The notes beneath the pieces were generated by a model. That model made no database searches. It saw only the letters and a program-made list of their open reading frames with translations, and was not told where the DNA came from. Below are positions 1 to 7,834 of a DNA stretch of 25,762 nucleotides, one piece after another. Position 1 is the first letter of the stretch. Each line of letters starts with the position of its first letter. The position numbers were made by a program, and so were the translations under genes. Source of the DNA: Spongiibacteraceae bacterium (GTDB lineage: Bacteria; Pseudomonadota; Gammaproteobacteria; Pseudomonadales; PIVM01); contig JAUXDF010000004.1 of the NCBI GenBank assembly GCA_030618505.1, positions 1 through 25,762 on the forward strand, given 5' to 3'.

Positions 1-118
1 CGATAATTAAGTCCGGTCATGGCCAACACCAATCTAGCTCCTAGGCCTTTTCAAGGCCTTTAAGTCGCAAGATTGGTGTTGGCCATGACCTCTTTGTTTA
101 ATTTCTGGATGGGCACTA
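1..118 (-). repeat. MITE-like palindromic element, copy 1 (cut by window edge)
   Basis: This non-coding element is the inverted counterpart of the one at 23789-23934. Read on the minus strand it begins TAGTGCCCATCCAGAAA at 118 and aligns without gaps to the other copy, with about 5 differences in 118 bases by my hand alignment. Its core is a perfect 21-bp inverted repeat (15-35 with 70-90) around a loop that holds a second small palindrome (AAGGCCT arms). The distal terminal repeat lies beyond base 1. It carries no coding capacity, so a transposase would have to act in trans. It abuts the stop codon of the HDOD gene (TAG at 122-120) and could act as a terminator for it. The family of the parent transposon is unknown to me. 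Confidence 0.85.
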
Positions 119-119
119 A

Positions 120-965
120 CTACAGAAAACTGTGAATAATGTTGTTGATCAAATCGCCATGCTCGGAAACAATAAGTAGTTCACCGTCCTCCGACAGATC
201 ATTATTGGGTGGAAATATTTTCGCGTAGGCCGCCAGCTCGGTTATTGGCGGTAGTTGATAGTTAGCCTTGCCCTTTTTACCGCTATGGTAAATAGAAAGA
301 TTAATAATGTCTGTGCTGTTCAGGCGGCCTCGCTCTGTTTCGGACCATTTACCGATATTTTTAGCGGTATCGATAAAAGATTGATTAACATTCCAGGATT
401 TTAGCAAACGTTCGGTCAATAATTTGCTGAACTTTCTGCAAAGCATAATGTAATCGGCTTCAGTTGGGATATCACTTAATTCTTCAAAAGCGGACAATAT
501 CGCCATGCTGCCAACCTCGGTTAACAGGCAACTGAGCAACACATCTGACTGAATGTCTGGCACCAGTTTTTTTGCCAAATAGACGGCGGTACCGGTTTTT
601 TTGTATTGATGTTGCCACATTAAGGCAAAGAGCTTTTTAAGCTGGGCATTTTTTGTAACAAATACACTGCTGATGGAGTGATACATAACCAGATTGGCAA
701 CGGCTTTGTGCCCCAGATAACTGATCACGCCTTCAAGATCAAGCTTTGTGCCGCCCCCTAGAAAAGCGGGGCTGTTTAAGGTTTTAATCAATAATGCGCT
801 TAAGGCGGGGTCATGGCGTATTAGGTTGGCCAATTTTAATGAAGTACAGTTGGGGTCACTGATGGTCAGCCGTATTTTTAAGGTGATTTCAGGCAGGCTC
901 GGCAAGCTATGCTCATCAGATAAGGCTGTTTTTATAACAGCGGTAAAGATATCGTATCTATCCAA
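120..965 (-). CDS. HDOD domain-containing protein
   Basis: A 281-residue soluble protein whose N-terminal two thirds (about residues 18-200) match the HDOD domain, a catalytically degenerate relative of HD phosphohydrolases found in bacterial signalling proteins. Visible family features are LPSLPEITLKI near residue 21, the DPNCTSLKLANLIRHDPALSALLIKTLNSP stretch (residues about 37-66, here only named by its ends DPN and NSP) and YLGHKAVANLV. No HD metal dyad or GGDEF/EAL output domain is present, so an enzymatic role is unlikely. The start is TTG at 965-963, the first start codon after an in-frame stop, with GGGGAAG just upstream. The next Met is inside the domain. It lies 60 bp downstream of the thioesterase gene on the same strand and may be co-transcribed. 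The stop codon touches the MITE copy at 1-118, so the last residues could have been altered by that insertion. Confidence 0.8.
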   Translation of the reverse strand: MDRYDIFTAVIKTALSDEHSLPSLPEITLKIRLTISDPNCTSLKLANLIRHDPALSALLIKTLNSPAFLGGGTKLDLEGVISYLGHKAVANLVMYHSISSVFVTKNAQLKKLFALMWQHQYKKTGTAVYLAKKLVPDIQSDVLLSCLLTEVGSMAILSAFEELSDIPTEADYIMLCRKFSKLLTERLLKSWNVNQSFIDTAKNIGKWSETERGRLNSTDIINLSIYHSGKKGKANYQLPPITELAAYAKIFPPNNDLSEDGELLIVSEHGDLINNIIHSFL

Positions 966-1025
966 TACACTTCCCCGTGATTATTACCGTGAAGGCTGGC
1001 GGCCGGTATTATTATAAAGGCGCCT

Positions 1026-1412
1026 TTAACACTCTGAAGGCTGCCAGCTTTGCGGTAAAGCGACGGATTTTCTGTTTTCGTTATCAAACCCAACTAATAC
1101 CAGTGTGCCCTTGGTTGCACAGGTACCATTGGAAAAGATGTGCTGTTCTACTTTCATGCTCTTGTTGCCGATCTCAGAGCACCAGGTTTTTACATATACC
1201 TTGTCACTAAGGCGTATCTCGCGTAGCAGCTCAATATGAATGCTGGCGACAACATTGGCGATATACTCACCCGCCTGTTGACTTATTTGTGTAAAGAACT
1301 CCACCCGACCGATATCAAAATACTGCATATAAACACTGTTGCTAACATGGCCCATCATATCAAGATCGGTAAAACGAATTTGAATATCTGTATTTGTAAC
1401 CGGTAATTTCAT
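1026..1412 (-). CDS. Acyl-CoA thioesterase, hotdog fold (4HBT/YbgC-like)
   Basis: A 128-residue single-domain hotdog protein. The N-terminal motif RFTDLDMMGHVSNSVYMQYF (residues 13-32) matches the D-x-D-x-x-G-H-V-x-N-x-x-Y signature of the 4-hydroxybenzoyl-CoA thioesterase/YbgC family. Asp18 is in the position of the catalytic aspartate. The length is typical of the family. Such enzymes hydrolyse acyl-CoA or acyl-ACP thioesters in the cytoplasm, and the substrate cannot be read from the sequence. ATG at 1412-1410 is the start. It is the first gene of a possible two-gene transcript with the HDOD gene. No Tol-Pal genes follow, so it is not the canonical tol-linked ybgC. Confidence 0.85.
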   Translation of the reverse strand: MKLPVTNTDIQIRFTDLDMMGHVSNSVYMQYFDIGRVEFFTQISQQAGEYIANVVASIHIELLREIRLSDKVYVKTWCSEIGNKSMKVEQHIFSNGTCATKGTLVLVGFDNENRKSVALPQSWQPSEC

Positions 1413-1631
1413 CGTTTAAATGCCCTGGGAGAGGATTGCATCAATGGAGCGTCAATAAGTTATTGTAAGTGAATGACTGCTTAGCTGTTAGTATAGCGAT
1501 CTTGTTGACATCGCCGGATAAAATACCAACAATAGTACTAAAGACAAGAATAATATTTTCTTGGTATCAACTGGCTGTCACAAGATTTAACAATTCAATC
1601 AACAGCATTATTTAGCCTAAAGTAAATCTAA

Positions 1632-3152
1632 ATGAGTTCACAAGCAAGCACAGACAAATACTATCGATACTCCCTTGGCGGTTTTGTAGCGCTATTTTTC
1701 CTTGTGCTCTTGTGTATTCTGTTTTTGAATCAGGGACAATTTATTTATTCGATGGATGATCCTTATATTCATCTGGCCTTGGCCGAGAATATAGCTAAAG
1801 GTCATTTCGGGGTTAATCTCGGTGAATATTCAGCCCCCTCTTCCAGCATTATTTGGCCTTATCTATTGGTGCCGTTTACCCTGTTACCCGGGGGGGTGTA
1901 TGCTCCATTGCTGATTGGCTTTTTATCAGCACTGCTGAGTTTTTTTATCCTCCTTAAGATGCTCAAGGAATGGTTCCCCGGCTCGAATAGACCTGCCGTT
2001 GTTTTGTCTGTCTTTTTTACCCTCGCAACCAATCTGATGGGGGTAGTGTTTATGGGGATGGAGCATAACCTGCAGGTTATGTGCTCCATTCTCGCTTTAT
2101 ATGGCATCTTTTGCACAGAGAAACAAAACCGCGTGCCCGGCTGGTTGTATCTGGTGTTAATCCTTGGCCCGCTGGTGCGTTATGAAAATAGCGTGATTTC
2201 GCTGATTGCTGGGCTGTACTTACTGAGTCGTGGTTATTGGTGGCAAACGATCCTTGCTGGTGCAGTAACAATCGTATTATTGGCGAGTTATTCATTGTAT
2301 TTGCACTCAATGGATTTAGGGTATTTGGCCAGTTCAATAATGGTTAAATCCACCGATACCTATAAAGATCCGGTGATACGTCTGCTTAAGAATCAATTGT
2401 CCCCTGGCGGTGTATTAATGTGGATTGCCTGGTTCTCCCTGTTATGGCTGGTGCTAAAACGCCCGATTAAATTTGAACGGCTGCTGGCACTATTGGTTTT
2501 GTTAGCCTTGAGTTTTCACTACATGGCTGGTCGCTTTGGCTGGTTTGGCCGTTACGAACTCTACATCATCATTCCGGTATTGCTGGTTCTAATATACTGT
2601 CACCGAGACTATATTGAGCGAGCGATAGGCAAACCTCATAAACACCCGATATTTTTCTTTTATGGTTTATTGTTTTTGCTTAATTACGGCAATATTTTGA
2701 TTAAAACACCGGTCAGCGCTAATAATATTTATGAGCAGCAGTACCAAATGCACCGTTTTGTCAGCGAGTTTTACCCCTACCCTGTTGCGGTTAATGATTT
2801 AGGCTGGGTCAGTTACCAGAATGACGAGTATGTGCTGGATTTGTGGGGTTTGGCCTCTAGAGAAGCTTTTGAGTTGCGAAAAGCCAGCAGTTCTTCCCAG
2901 TGGATGGCTGAATTGAGTAATAAACATCAGGTTAGATTAGCGATGGTTTATCAAAATGAGCAGTGGCTTACTGATAGGCCTGAGCAGTGGCAGTTAATGG
3001 CCAGCATGGAAACCAGTCGTCCGCGAATGATTATTGGTGATACCGAGGTAAAGTTTTTTGCTACCGATGCTAAATACGCTGAAGAGTTATCGCGGGCTTT
3101 GGATCGTTTTGGCAAAACCTTACCGGCAGAGGTGACGTTTAAACTTTATTGA
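1632..3152 (+). CDS. GT-C fold membrane glycosyltransferase-like protein
   Basis: A 506-residue polytopic inner-membrane protein. After the first membrane segment (about residues 15-33) comes a periplasmic-type acidic motif, MDDPYIHLALAENIAKG (residues 41-57), with Asp42-Asp43. This fits the DD/DE metal- or base-binding loop of GT-C glycosyltransferases that use polyprenyl-phosphate-linked sugars. About ten further hydrophobic segments follow up to residue 355. The last 130 residues are soluble and include NDLGWVSYQ and VLDLWGLA, echoed in the other GT-C protein of this window. Sugar donor and acceptor are unknown. The gene is alone on its strand, convergent with the VTC/CotH/DUF4956 operon. 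ATG at 1632 has only a weak ribosome-binding site. An alternative is any other ArnT/PMT-like or AftB (GT89)-like transferase. Confidence 0.75.
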   Translation: MSSQASTDKYYRYSLGGFVALFFLVLLCILFLNQGQFIYSMDDPYIHLALAENIAKGHFGVNLGEYSAPSSSIIWPYLLVPFTLLPGGVYAPLLIGFLSALLSFFILLKMLKEWFPGSNRPAVVLSVFFTLATNLMGVVFMGMEHNLQVMCSILALYGIFCTEKQNRVPGWLYLVLILGPLVRYENSVISLIAGLYLLSRGYWWQTILAGAVTIVLLASYSLYLHSMDLGYLASSIMVKSTDTYKDPVIRLLKNQLSPGGVLMWIAWFSLLWLVLKRPIKFERLLALLVLLALSFHYMAGRFGWFGRYELYIIIPVLLVLIYCHRDYIERAIGKPHKHPIFFFYGLLFLLNYGNILIKTPVSANNIYEQQYQMHRFVSEFYPYPVAVNDLGWVSYQNDEYVLDLWGLASREAFELRKASSSSQWMAELSNKHQVRLAMVYQNEQWLTDRPEQWQLMASMETSRPRMIIGDTEVKFFATDAKYAEELSRALDRFGKTLPAEVTFKLY

Positions 3153-3193
3153 TTAGGTGGCTTTTTACAACAGCAGGGATGCTCGTGTTAGTG

Positions 3194-3871
3194 TTATAAA
3201 ACGCCATAAAGCTTTTCAATACCTTCGACATACTTAGAGCTTTTTGTCACCCTAAAGGGTAGCTTGTTGGTAATATCATCAACCCCTTCATCCATATCCG
3301 CCTCATATTTAAGTTCAAGAATGATACTGCGATCAATATGGCAGCGATGGATAAAGCTGTTGTTACGGTTAAGAATTTTATGGTATCTGAGGCAAGAATC
3401 GATAGTGATGCGATAATTTTTGTCGGCGGAGAGAAAATATTTACGTTTATAGCTATTAAGTAACATCGGTTTTAATGTTTTTAGTTCTTGTCCCAGCAGT
3501 CCTGGTATGGCTGGGGTATCAAAAATACCATCAACAGTCTTTGGGCAGAAATCCTTATCTAACTTAAAGACATTAACCGGGTAGTTGTCTTTTGAGCCCA
3601 GTAGCCCGTTTTTCATTTTGATTTCAAGCACTGGTTTTTTGATATCGTTAAAGGTCTCTCCATACCAACGCACACGATGTTTTTTGCGAATGTGCAAACC
3701 TTCGACGTTATCGTGAAAATTTTGCAGATTGTAAAAATCAAAATAAATATTGTTAATTTGCCGAGGTTCAAAAACCTCGGAAAAACAATGGTGGTGTCGT
3801 TTTACAACGGCCTCAACTTCCTGAAAAGTAAAATCGTTGATATAGAATTTTCTTTCGTATCTGAAGGTCAA
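3194..3871 (-). CDS. VTC-domain (polyphosphate polymerase fold) protein
   Basis: A 225-residue cytoplasmic protein made of a single VTC domain, the triphosphate-tunnel fold that makes polyphosphate from ATP in yeast Vtc4. The tunnel's basic and acidic signature residues are all visible: RYERKFYI at 4-11, IRKKHRVRWYG at 61-71, PVLEIKMKNG at 80-89, YKRKYF at 141-146, ILELKYE at 184-190 and TKSSKY at 209-214. Nothing obvious is missing, so catalytic activity is plausible, but the product of bacterial members in this context is not established by sequence. It is the last gene of a three-gene operon. Its TTG start (3871-3869) lies 5 nt beyond the CotH stop codon, and the AGAGGTAGGT ribosome-binding site overlaps that stop, so translation is probably coupled. 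There is no upstream ATG in frame. Confidence 0.85.
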   Translation of the reverse strand: MTFRYERKFYINDFTFQEVEAVVKRHHHCFSEVFEPRQINNIYFDFYNLQNFHDNVEGLHIRKKHRVRWYGETFNDIKKPVLEIKMKNGLLGSKDNYPVNVFKLDKDFCPKTVDGIFDTPAIPGLLGQELKTLKPMLLNSYKRKYFLSADKNYRITIDSCLRYHKILNRNNSFIHRCHIDRSIILELKYEADMDEGVDDITNKLPFRVTKSSKYVEGIEKLYGVL

Positions 3872-3876
3872 GTTAC

Positions 3877-6507
3877 CTACCTCTTGGTCTTCTTGCCATA
3901 CTGCGCACCATACAAAAGTTCTTTAACTTTCGATTTGTTAGGTTCAACAGCGGTGCGATTGATGGTAAGTGAGGAGCGAGGTTCGACCAAATAGAGTTTC
4001 TCTTTGCTGTTGTCCTTGATGCCAGTAATGCTGACGGATGCAGGCCCAAACTCAGATTTCTTTTGATAGACAGCAAAACCGATGGTGTTGTCCGTTAAGG
4101 TCAGATTGCTAATTTCAATGTTGGAAAGATCCTTGCTGGCGACGGCGATTTCGGTGTTATTGATGCTAATGTTAGCGCAGTTCATAGTGCTGCCTTCACC
4201 GGCACTCAAACCCTTATCTCCGGCCTTATTAATGATTACTTCATTGAGGCTAATTACACTGCCGGAGACATCAATGGCATCGTTACCGCTGTTAATAAAC
4301 CGGCTGTTGCTGATCGAGCCATTGGCAAAATCGGCATCAAAGGCATCGGAGTGTGTGCTGTCAAAAATAGATTCAGTGATCTGGAAGTTGCTGAGAATAA
4401 TATTCAGTGCATCCTCGGAATGGTTTTCCTTAAACAGCGTGTGGCGGATGTCAACGGGGGAGTTAAAGAAAGTGACTGAGCCCGATGTGCTCCAGCCGCC
4501 GTGGTTGGGGTGATCAAGATTAGAGAACTTGACATAGTCCAGCATCGATTTATCGCCCGCCTCGGCCACCATCAGCCCTTGGCCGGTATTATCGGAGGAG
4601 TGGATATAAACAGGCTTTTTACTGGTGCCGATAAATTTAATCGGTGAGTAAGAAAGCAGCAAAGCGGAATTAATCAGATCCAGTTCGACACCACTGCCGG
4701 CAAACACCTCATAACCTTTGGGGATCACCAGGGTGCTGGAAATTGTCCACTGGCCTGCTTTAAAAAATATCTGTGCGCTTTGTTCGTTGATTTCCAGGAA
4801 TTCTACAGCACTGATATCCGTGCCTTCCCTTAAAAAGGCATTATCGGCAAAAGCCACATTGTTGCGTTGCCACGGAGTAATACCACTTTCAATGATCTGT
4901 TCGAGCCCGAGTACGCGATATTGAATTTTGGTATTTTCCAGATCCAGTTTGGTATTGGCCGGCACATCAAAACTGAGGAGCTGAAATTCGACAGCGGTGC
5001 TTAGGTGCTTGCGGGGAAGAATAATACGTTGGTTAGCCTTGGGTTTAAAAAGTGTGCCACTGGATGATAAACCGACGACTTCAATCGGTAGCGACTGAAT
5101 ATTGCCTACCTCCAGGGAGATACTGCCGGCTTGATCGGAGTGGTGGTAGGCAATGGCCGCCAGTTCAGGTTTCAGTAGGTTCTTAATATACGCCTGGTTT
5201 TTTCTAAGTTGGCTTTCATTAAAAATATAAAAAGGGAATTCACTGTGGATTTCGTTTAATGCGCGCTGCATTTGTGGATTGCTCGCCGCTAACAGCTCAT
5301 CCAGATAAGCAGGTTCGGACATTTTATCGAGGGCTTGAATATAGGCCTCCCACATTTCCATATCGTTAAATAAGTGGGATAAAAATAGTCCCTTGCTATC
5401 ACTAAGCCAGGGGTTTATTTCTTCAAAGGTGCCGGCTAGTACCCGTAATTTGTCAATAAAGCCGATATCAAAGGGGATCGGTTCGAGTTTTGAAGAAATA
5501 GGATTGTAATAAAAGCGAAACTGATTGGTATGCAAACCATGTGAATGACCAAATAGGTCGTTAATAGCAATAAATGCCGCCATTTGCTTAACATCAAAAA
5601 CCTGATGGCTAGCCAGTTTTTCAAGTCGGAACTGACTCAGTAGTTCGTGGGCCATCAAGAAATTATTGTTTAAGACTGGGTCAGCAAAAATTTTGCTTGT
5701 TTGAAACGAGTCAATGGCCAAGGAATGGTAAGCGCCGATGCCCTGAGGGTGCTCATCCATAATAGGGTGTCTTCCGGTGGCGGTTTGTAAAAAGTGCAAG
5801 CGCTCCGCCCACCAGTTTGATTCATCAAACTTGATCACCGGGCCGTTACGGCGTTGGTTGTTCTCGACCAGTCGCTTATCAATATGTTCTTCAAGTGCAA
5901 ACAGGCCGAGCTCTTTACCGTTAACAATGACATTAATAAAGCTGAAACGAAGTGATAACAAACCTTCGAGTTTTGCTGCCTGGTGCATAAACCATTCATC
6001 GAGAAAACCACGGGTTTTCGGGTGTTGAATGGAGAACTGCTTCATGCCAAACAGGGTGTTCTCTCCGCGGAGTTTAATGCGATAGGACCACTTTTCATCA
6101 CCAAGATGGTCGAGCATATCACCCTTTAGTCGGACTTTGGCTTTGAGAGTTTGTTTGCCATAACGAATTTTGGCGGCTACAAAATCATCGGAACTGCTAA
6201 ACAGCAAGCCTTTTTCTACCGCCTGCTGTCTTTTGTAGGCGAGTTTCTGAAAATCCTTGTGTTTGATATCGATGATAATTTGATCGGGGTTAGCAGCAAC
6301 ACCTCTGAGGATATTACCGGGAATTTGGCTCAGGTTGGAATAAACGGATGGCAGGTTAAAATCTTTACCGTAGCCCAGCAGGTCATAATTAAAGTAGAGC
6401 AAGGCAATGATCACAAGAGCTGCGACCTTGCCAAAAGTGATGCTTTTTAAAAATTGTTTTGCCTGATGAGCCTTGGCTGTTTTCTGGCTCGATTTCAACA
6501 AAATCAC
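3877..6507 (-). CDS. CotH-like kinase fused to a right-handed beta-helix, membrane-anchored
   Basis: An 876-residue protein. A basic N-terminus leads into one membrane segment (about 28-46), which should anchor it in the inner membrane with the rest outside. Residues about 75-350 match the CotH kinase family (atypical Fam20C-like kinases): VRLKGD and IKLRGEN near 125-150, GLFALEEHIDKR at 201-212, NDLFGHSHGLHTNQFRFYYNP at 316-336 (cited by ends ND and NP) and PFDIGF at 345-350. Asp317 and Asp347 fit the metal-binding acidic pair. Residues about 560-840 are a repetitive, Asn/Asp/Ser/Gly-rich region with regular hydrophobic spacing, as in right-handed parallel beta-helices (for example DAFDAD, GNDAIDVSGS, AGDKGLSAGEGS). 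The start is GTG, overlapping the DUF4956 stop by 4 nt. Family members are about 350-600 residues, so the C-terminal helix is an addition. Substrate unknown. Confidence 0.8.
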   Translation of the reverse strand: MILLKSSQKTAKAHQAKQFLKSITFGKVAALVIIALLYFNYDLLGYGKDFNLPSVYSNLSQIPGNILRGVAANPDQIIIDIKHKDFQKLAYKRQQAVEKGLLFSSSDDFVAAKIRYGKQTLKAKVRLKGDMLDHLGDEKWSYRIKLRGENTLFGMKQFSIQHPKTRGFLDEWFMHQAAKLEGLLSLRFSFINVIVNGKELGLFALEEHIDKRLVENNQRRNGPVIKFDESNWWAERLHFLQTATGRHPIMDEHPQGIGAYHSLAIDSFQTSKIFADPVLNNNFLMAHELLSQFRLEKLASHQVFDVKQMAAFIAINDLFGHSHGLHTNQFRFYYNPISSKLEPIPFDIGFIDKLRVLAGTFEEINPWLSDSKGLFLSHLFNDMEMWEAYIQALDKMSEPAYLDELLAASNPQMQRALNEIHSEFPFYIFNESQLRKNQAYIKNLLKPELAAIAYHHSDQAGSISLEVGNIQSLPIEVVGLSSSGTLFKPKANQRIILPRKHLSTAVEFQLLSFDVPANTKLDLENTKIQYRVLGLEQIIESGITPWQRNNVAFADNAFLREGTDISAVEFLEINEQSAQIFFKAGQWTISSTLVIPKGYEVFAGSGVELDLINSALLLSYSPIKFIGTSKKPVYIHSSDNTGQGLMVAEAGDKSMLDYVKFSNLDHPNHGGWSTSGSVTFFNSPVDIRHTLFKENHSEDALNIILSNFQITESIFDSTHSDAFDADFANGSISNSRFINSGNDAIDVSGSVISLNEVIINKAGDKGLSAGEGSTMNCANISINNTEIAVASKDLSNIEISNLTLTDNTIGFAVYQKKSEFGPASVSITGIKDNSKEKLYLVEPRSSLTINRTAVEPNKSKVKELLYGAQYGKKTKR

Positions 6508-7196
6508 ATGAAAGCCCCAAGATTATCCAAAACGCTGAGTTGAAGGTTTTTGTCCTTCTTTTGCAGCGCATCCTTGGCGGCGGTCAGTTGCGCGAGATCT
6601 TTGACCTCAATATGAAAAGCAGCCTCTTTAAGGTCGCTATTCTCGTCAAAGCGCTTTAGCTCCAGTGAGATACAGTGCTCTCGTAGACAGGCGACGATTT
6701 CTTCCAGACCAAGTTCGGTTGATGTCTCACTGCTGACCGTAAGGTAGAGGTTAGCAGTACCGCGTGCAGTCTTGGAAGAAAAAGTATTGCGTAAAAAGAT
6801 AAACGCGATCACACAAACAAAGGCGACTACAACAATGGGGCGTTGATCGGCACCAAGGCCAAGGCCAATGGCGATACAGAAAAACATATAAGCCAGCTCT
6901 TCGGGTTCCTTGATCGCGGTACGAAAGCGCACAATAGACAGCGCACCAACCAGGCCGAGTGATAGGGCGAGTGAGGACTTAACAATGGTGATAATAAGCA
7001 TGGTGGTGGTGGCGATCATGGCGAAATTGCGCGCAAAGGCCTTTCGGTTCGACAGCGCGCTACCGTAGCGCTCATAGGCTAATCCCAATATCATCGATAA
7101 GACTGCGGCAATCAAAAAATTAATGATAAATTCAGTGACTGAAAGTGGAACGCTGGATGAAGTCAGAAACTGCTCAAATGTTTGGGATTTATTCAC
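6504..7196 (-). CDS. DUF4956 domain-containing membrane protein
   Basis: A 230-residue protein with four hydrophobic segments in the first 137 residues and a soluble C-terminal domain of about 90 residues that alternates strands and helices in a ferredoxin-like way. The hallmark of the DUF4956 family, GALSIVRFRTAIKEP (residues 84-98) followed by a Gly-rich membrane segment (GLGLGA), is present. The biochemical function is not known. From general knowledge, DUF4956 genes recur beside CotH-kinase and VTC-domain genes, as they do here. It is the first gene of the operon. Its start is GTG at 7196-7194 with an AGGAG ribosome-binding site 6 nt upstream, and it ends in a 4-nt overlap with the CotH gene. 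Confidence 0.85.
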   Translation of the reverse strand: MNKSQTFEQFLTSSSVPLSVTEFIINFLIAAVLSMILGLAYERYGSALSNRKAFARNFAMIATTTMLIITIVKSSLALSLGLVGALSIVRFRTAIKEPEELAYMFFCIAIGLGLGADQRPIVVVAFVCVIAFIFLRNTFSSKTARGTANLYLTVSSETSTELGLEEIVACLREHCISLELKRFDENSDLKEAAFHIEVKDLAQLTAAKDALQKKDKNLQLSVLDNLGAFM

Positions 7197-7834
7197 TAGG
7201 GTCTCCTGGCACGTTACCTGGTTTGGTGATAACGGGACAAAAAGTGTTTATTAAAAACTGGCGAAGGATATCTTTTTAGAGTTCTCAGTATCCATCGTCA
7301 CTTCGTTTTATGGTCATCAATAAGCGTGGAATATAACACGATGCCCGACCGACTTAGAAGTCGATGAGTCCATGTTTGCCATCGAAGGGGTATGCCTTAC
7401 CACCTATGAGTTTAGCGCACATAAAGGCATCCGGGATTATAATTTTGGAAAATTCGAGCTTGTTATCTATTCATCGCAACTCTTTATGAACCATTTATTA
7501 TTAATTATTGCTGTGGGCACCGCCCTGCGGCATTAATTCCTGTCTTGCTGAAATTTAACCGGTCGGTAACCGTATCGCAGCCGTATAGTTAAGTCAAGTT
7601 AATGATGCCTGCAACGTACTTGAGTGAAGCAATAAAATACAATTAAAACAAAGGGATATCGCTTTCCTGGCTTGTCAGAGTGATTGCTGCATTGGTAGCG
7701 CTATATTGAAAAAGACCTAAATGCTGCTATTATCGAGACCGGCAGTGTCCCAAGAGCGTTATTTTCATCGTATCAATAATAACAATAGCCGTGCTCCCGT
7801 GCTCTCAACAGACCCAGACACCGAATTAACATCT
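7197..7834. other. Divergent intergenic region between DUF4956 operon and second GT-C gene
   Basis: About 520-640 bp, depending on the GT-C start used. It should hold the promoters of both flanking units. I find no convincing -35/-10 pair, no long hairpin and no RNA gene. An open frame of about 55 codons (roughly 7329-7535, plus strand) lacks a start codon with a ribosome-binding site and any recognisable similarity, so it is not called. Confidence 0.5.

Noticed and set aside
977..1210. Plus-strand open frame over the thioesterase gene
   Set aside because: It lies antisense to a gene with a clear hotdog signature, and its predicted residues are of shadow type (Cys/Arg/His-rich).
1505..1530. 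TTGACA at 1505 as promoter of the first GT-C gene
   Set aside because: The hexamer 17 bp downstream is AACAAT and the site is over 100 bp from the start, so support is too thin.
4082..4513. Plus-strand open frame of 143 codons inside the CotH gene
   Set aside because: It is a Leu/Ser-rich antisense shadow of the beta-helix repeats, with no ribosome-binding site.
7329..7535. Possible small protein of about 55 residues in the DUF4956/GT-C intergenic region
   Set aside because: The frame has no start codon with a ribosome-binding site and no recognisable similarity, so chance openness is the simpler reading.
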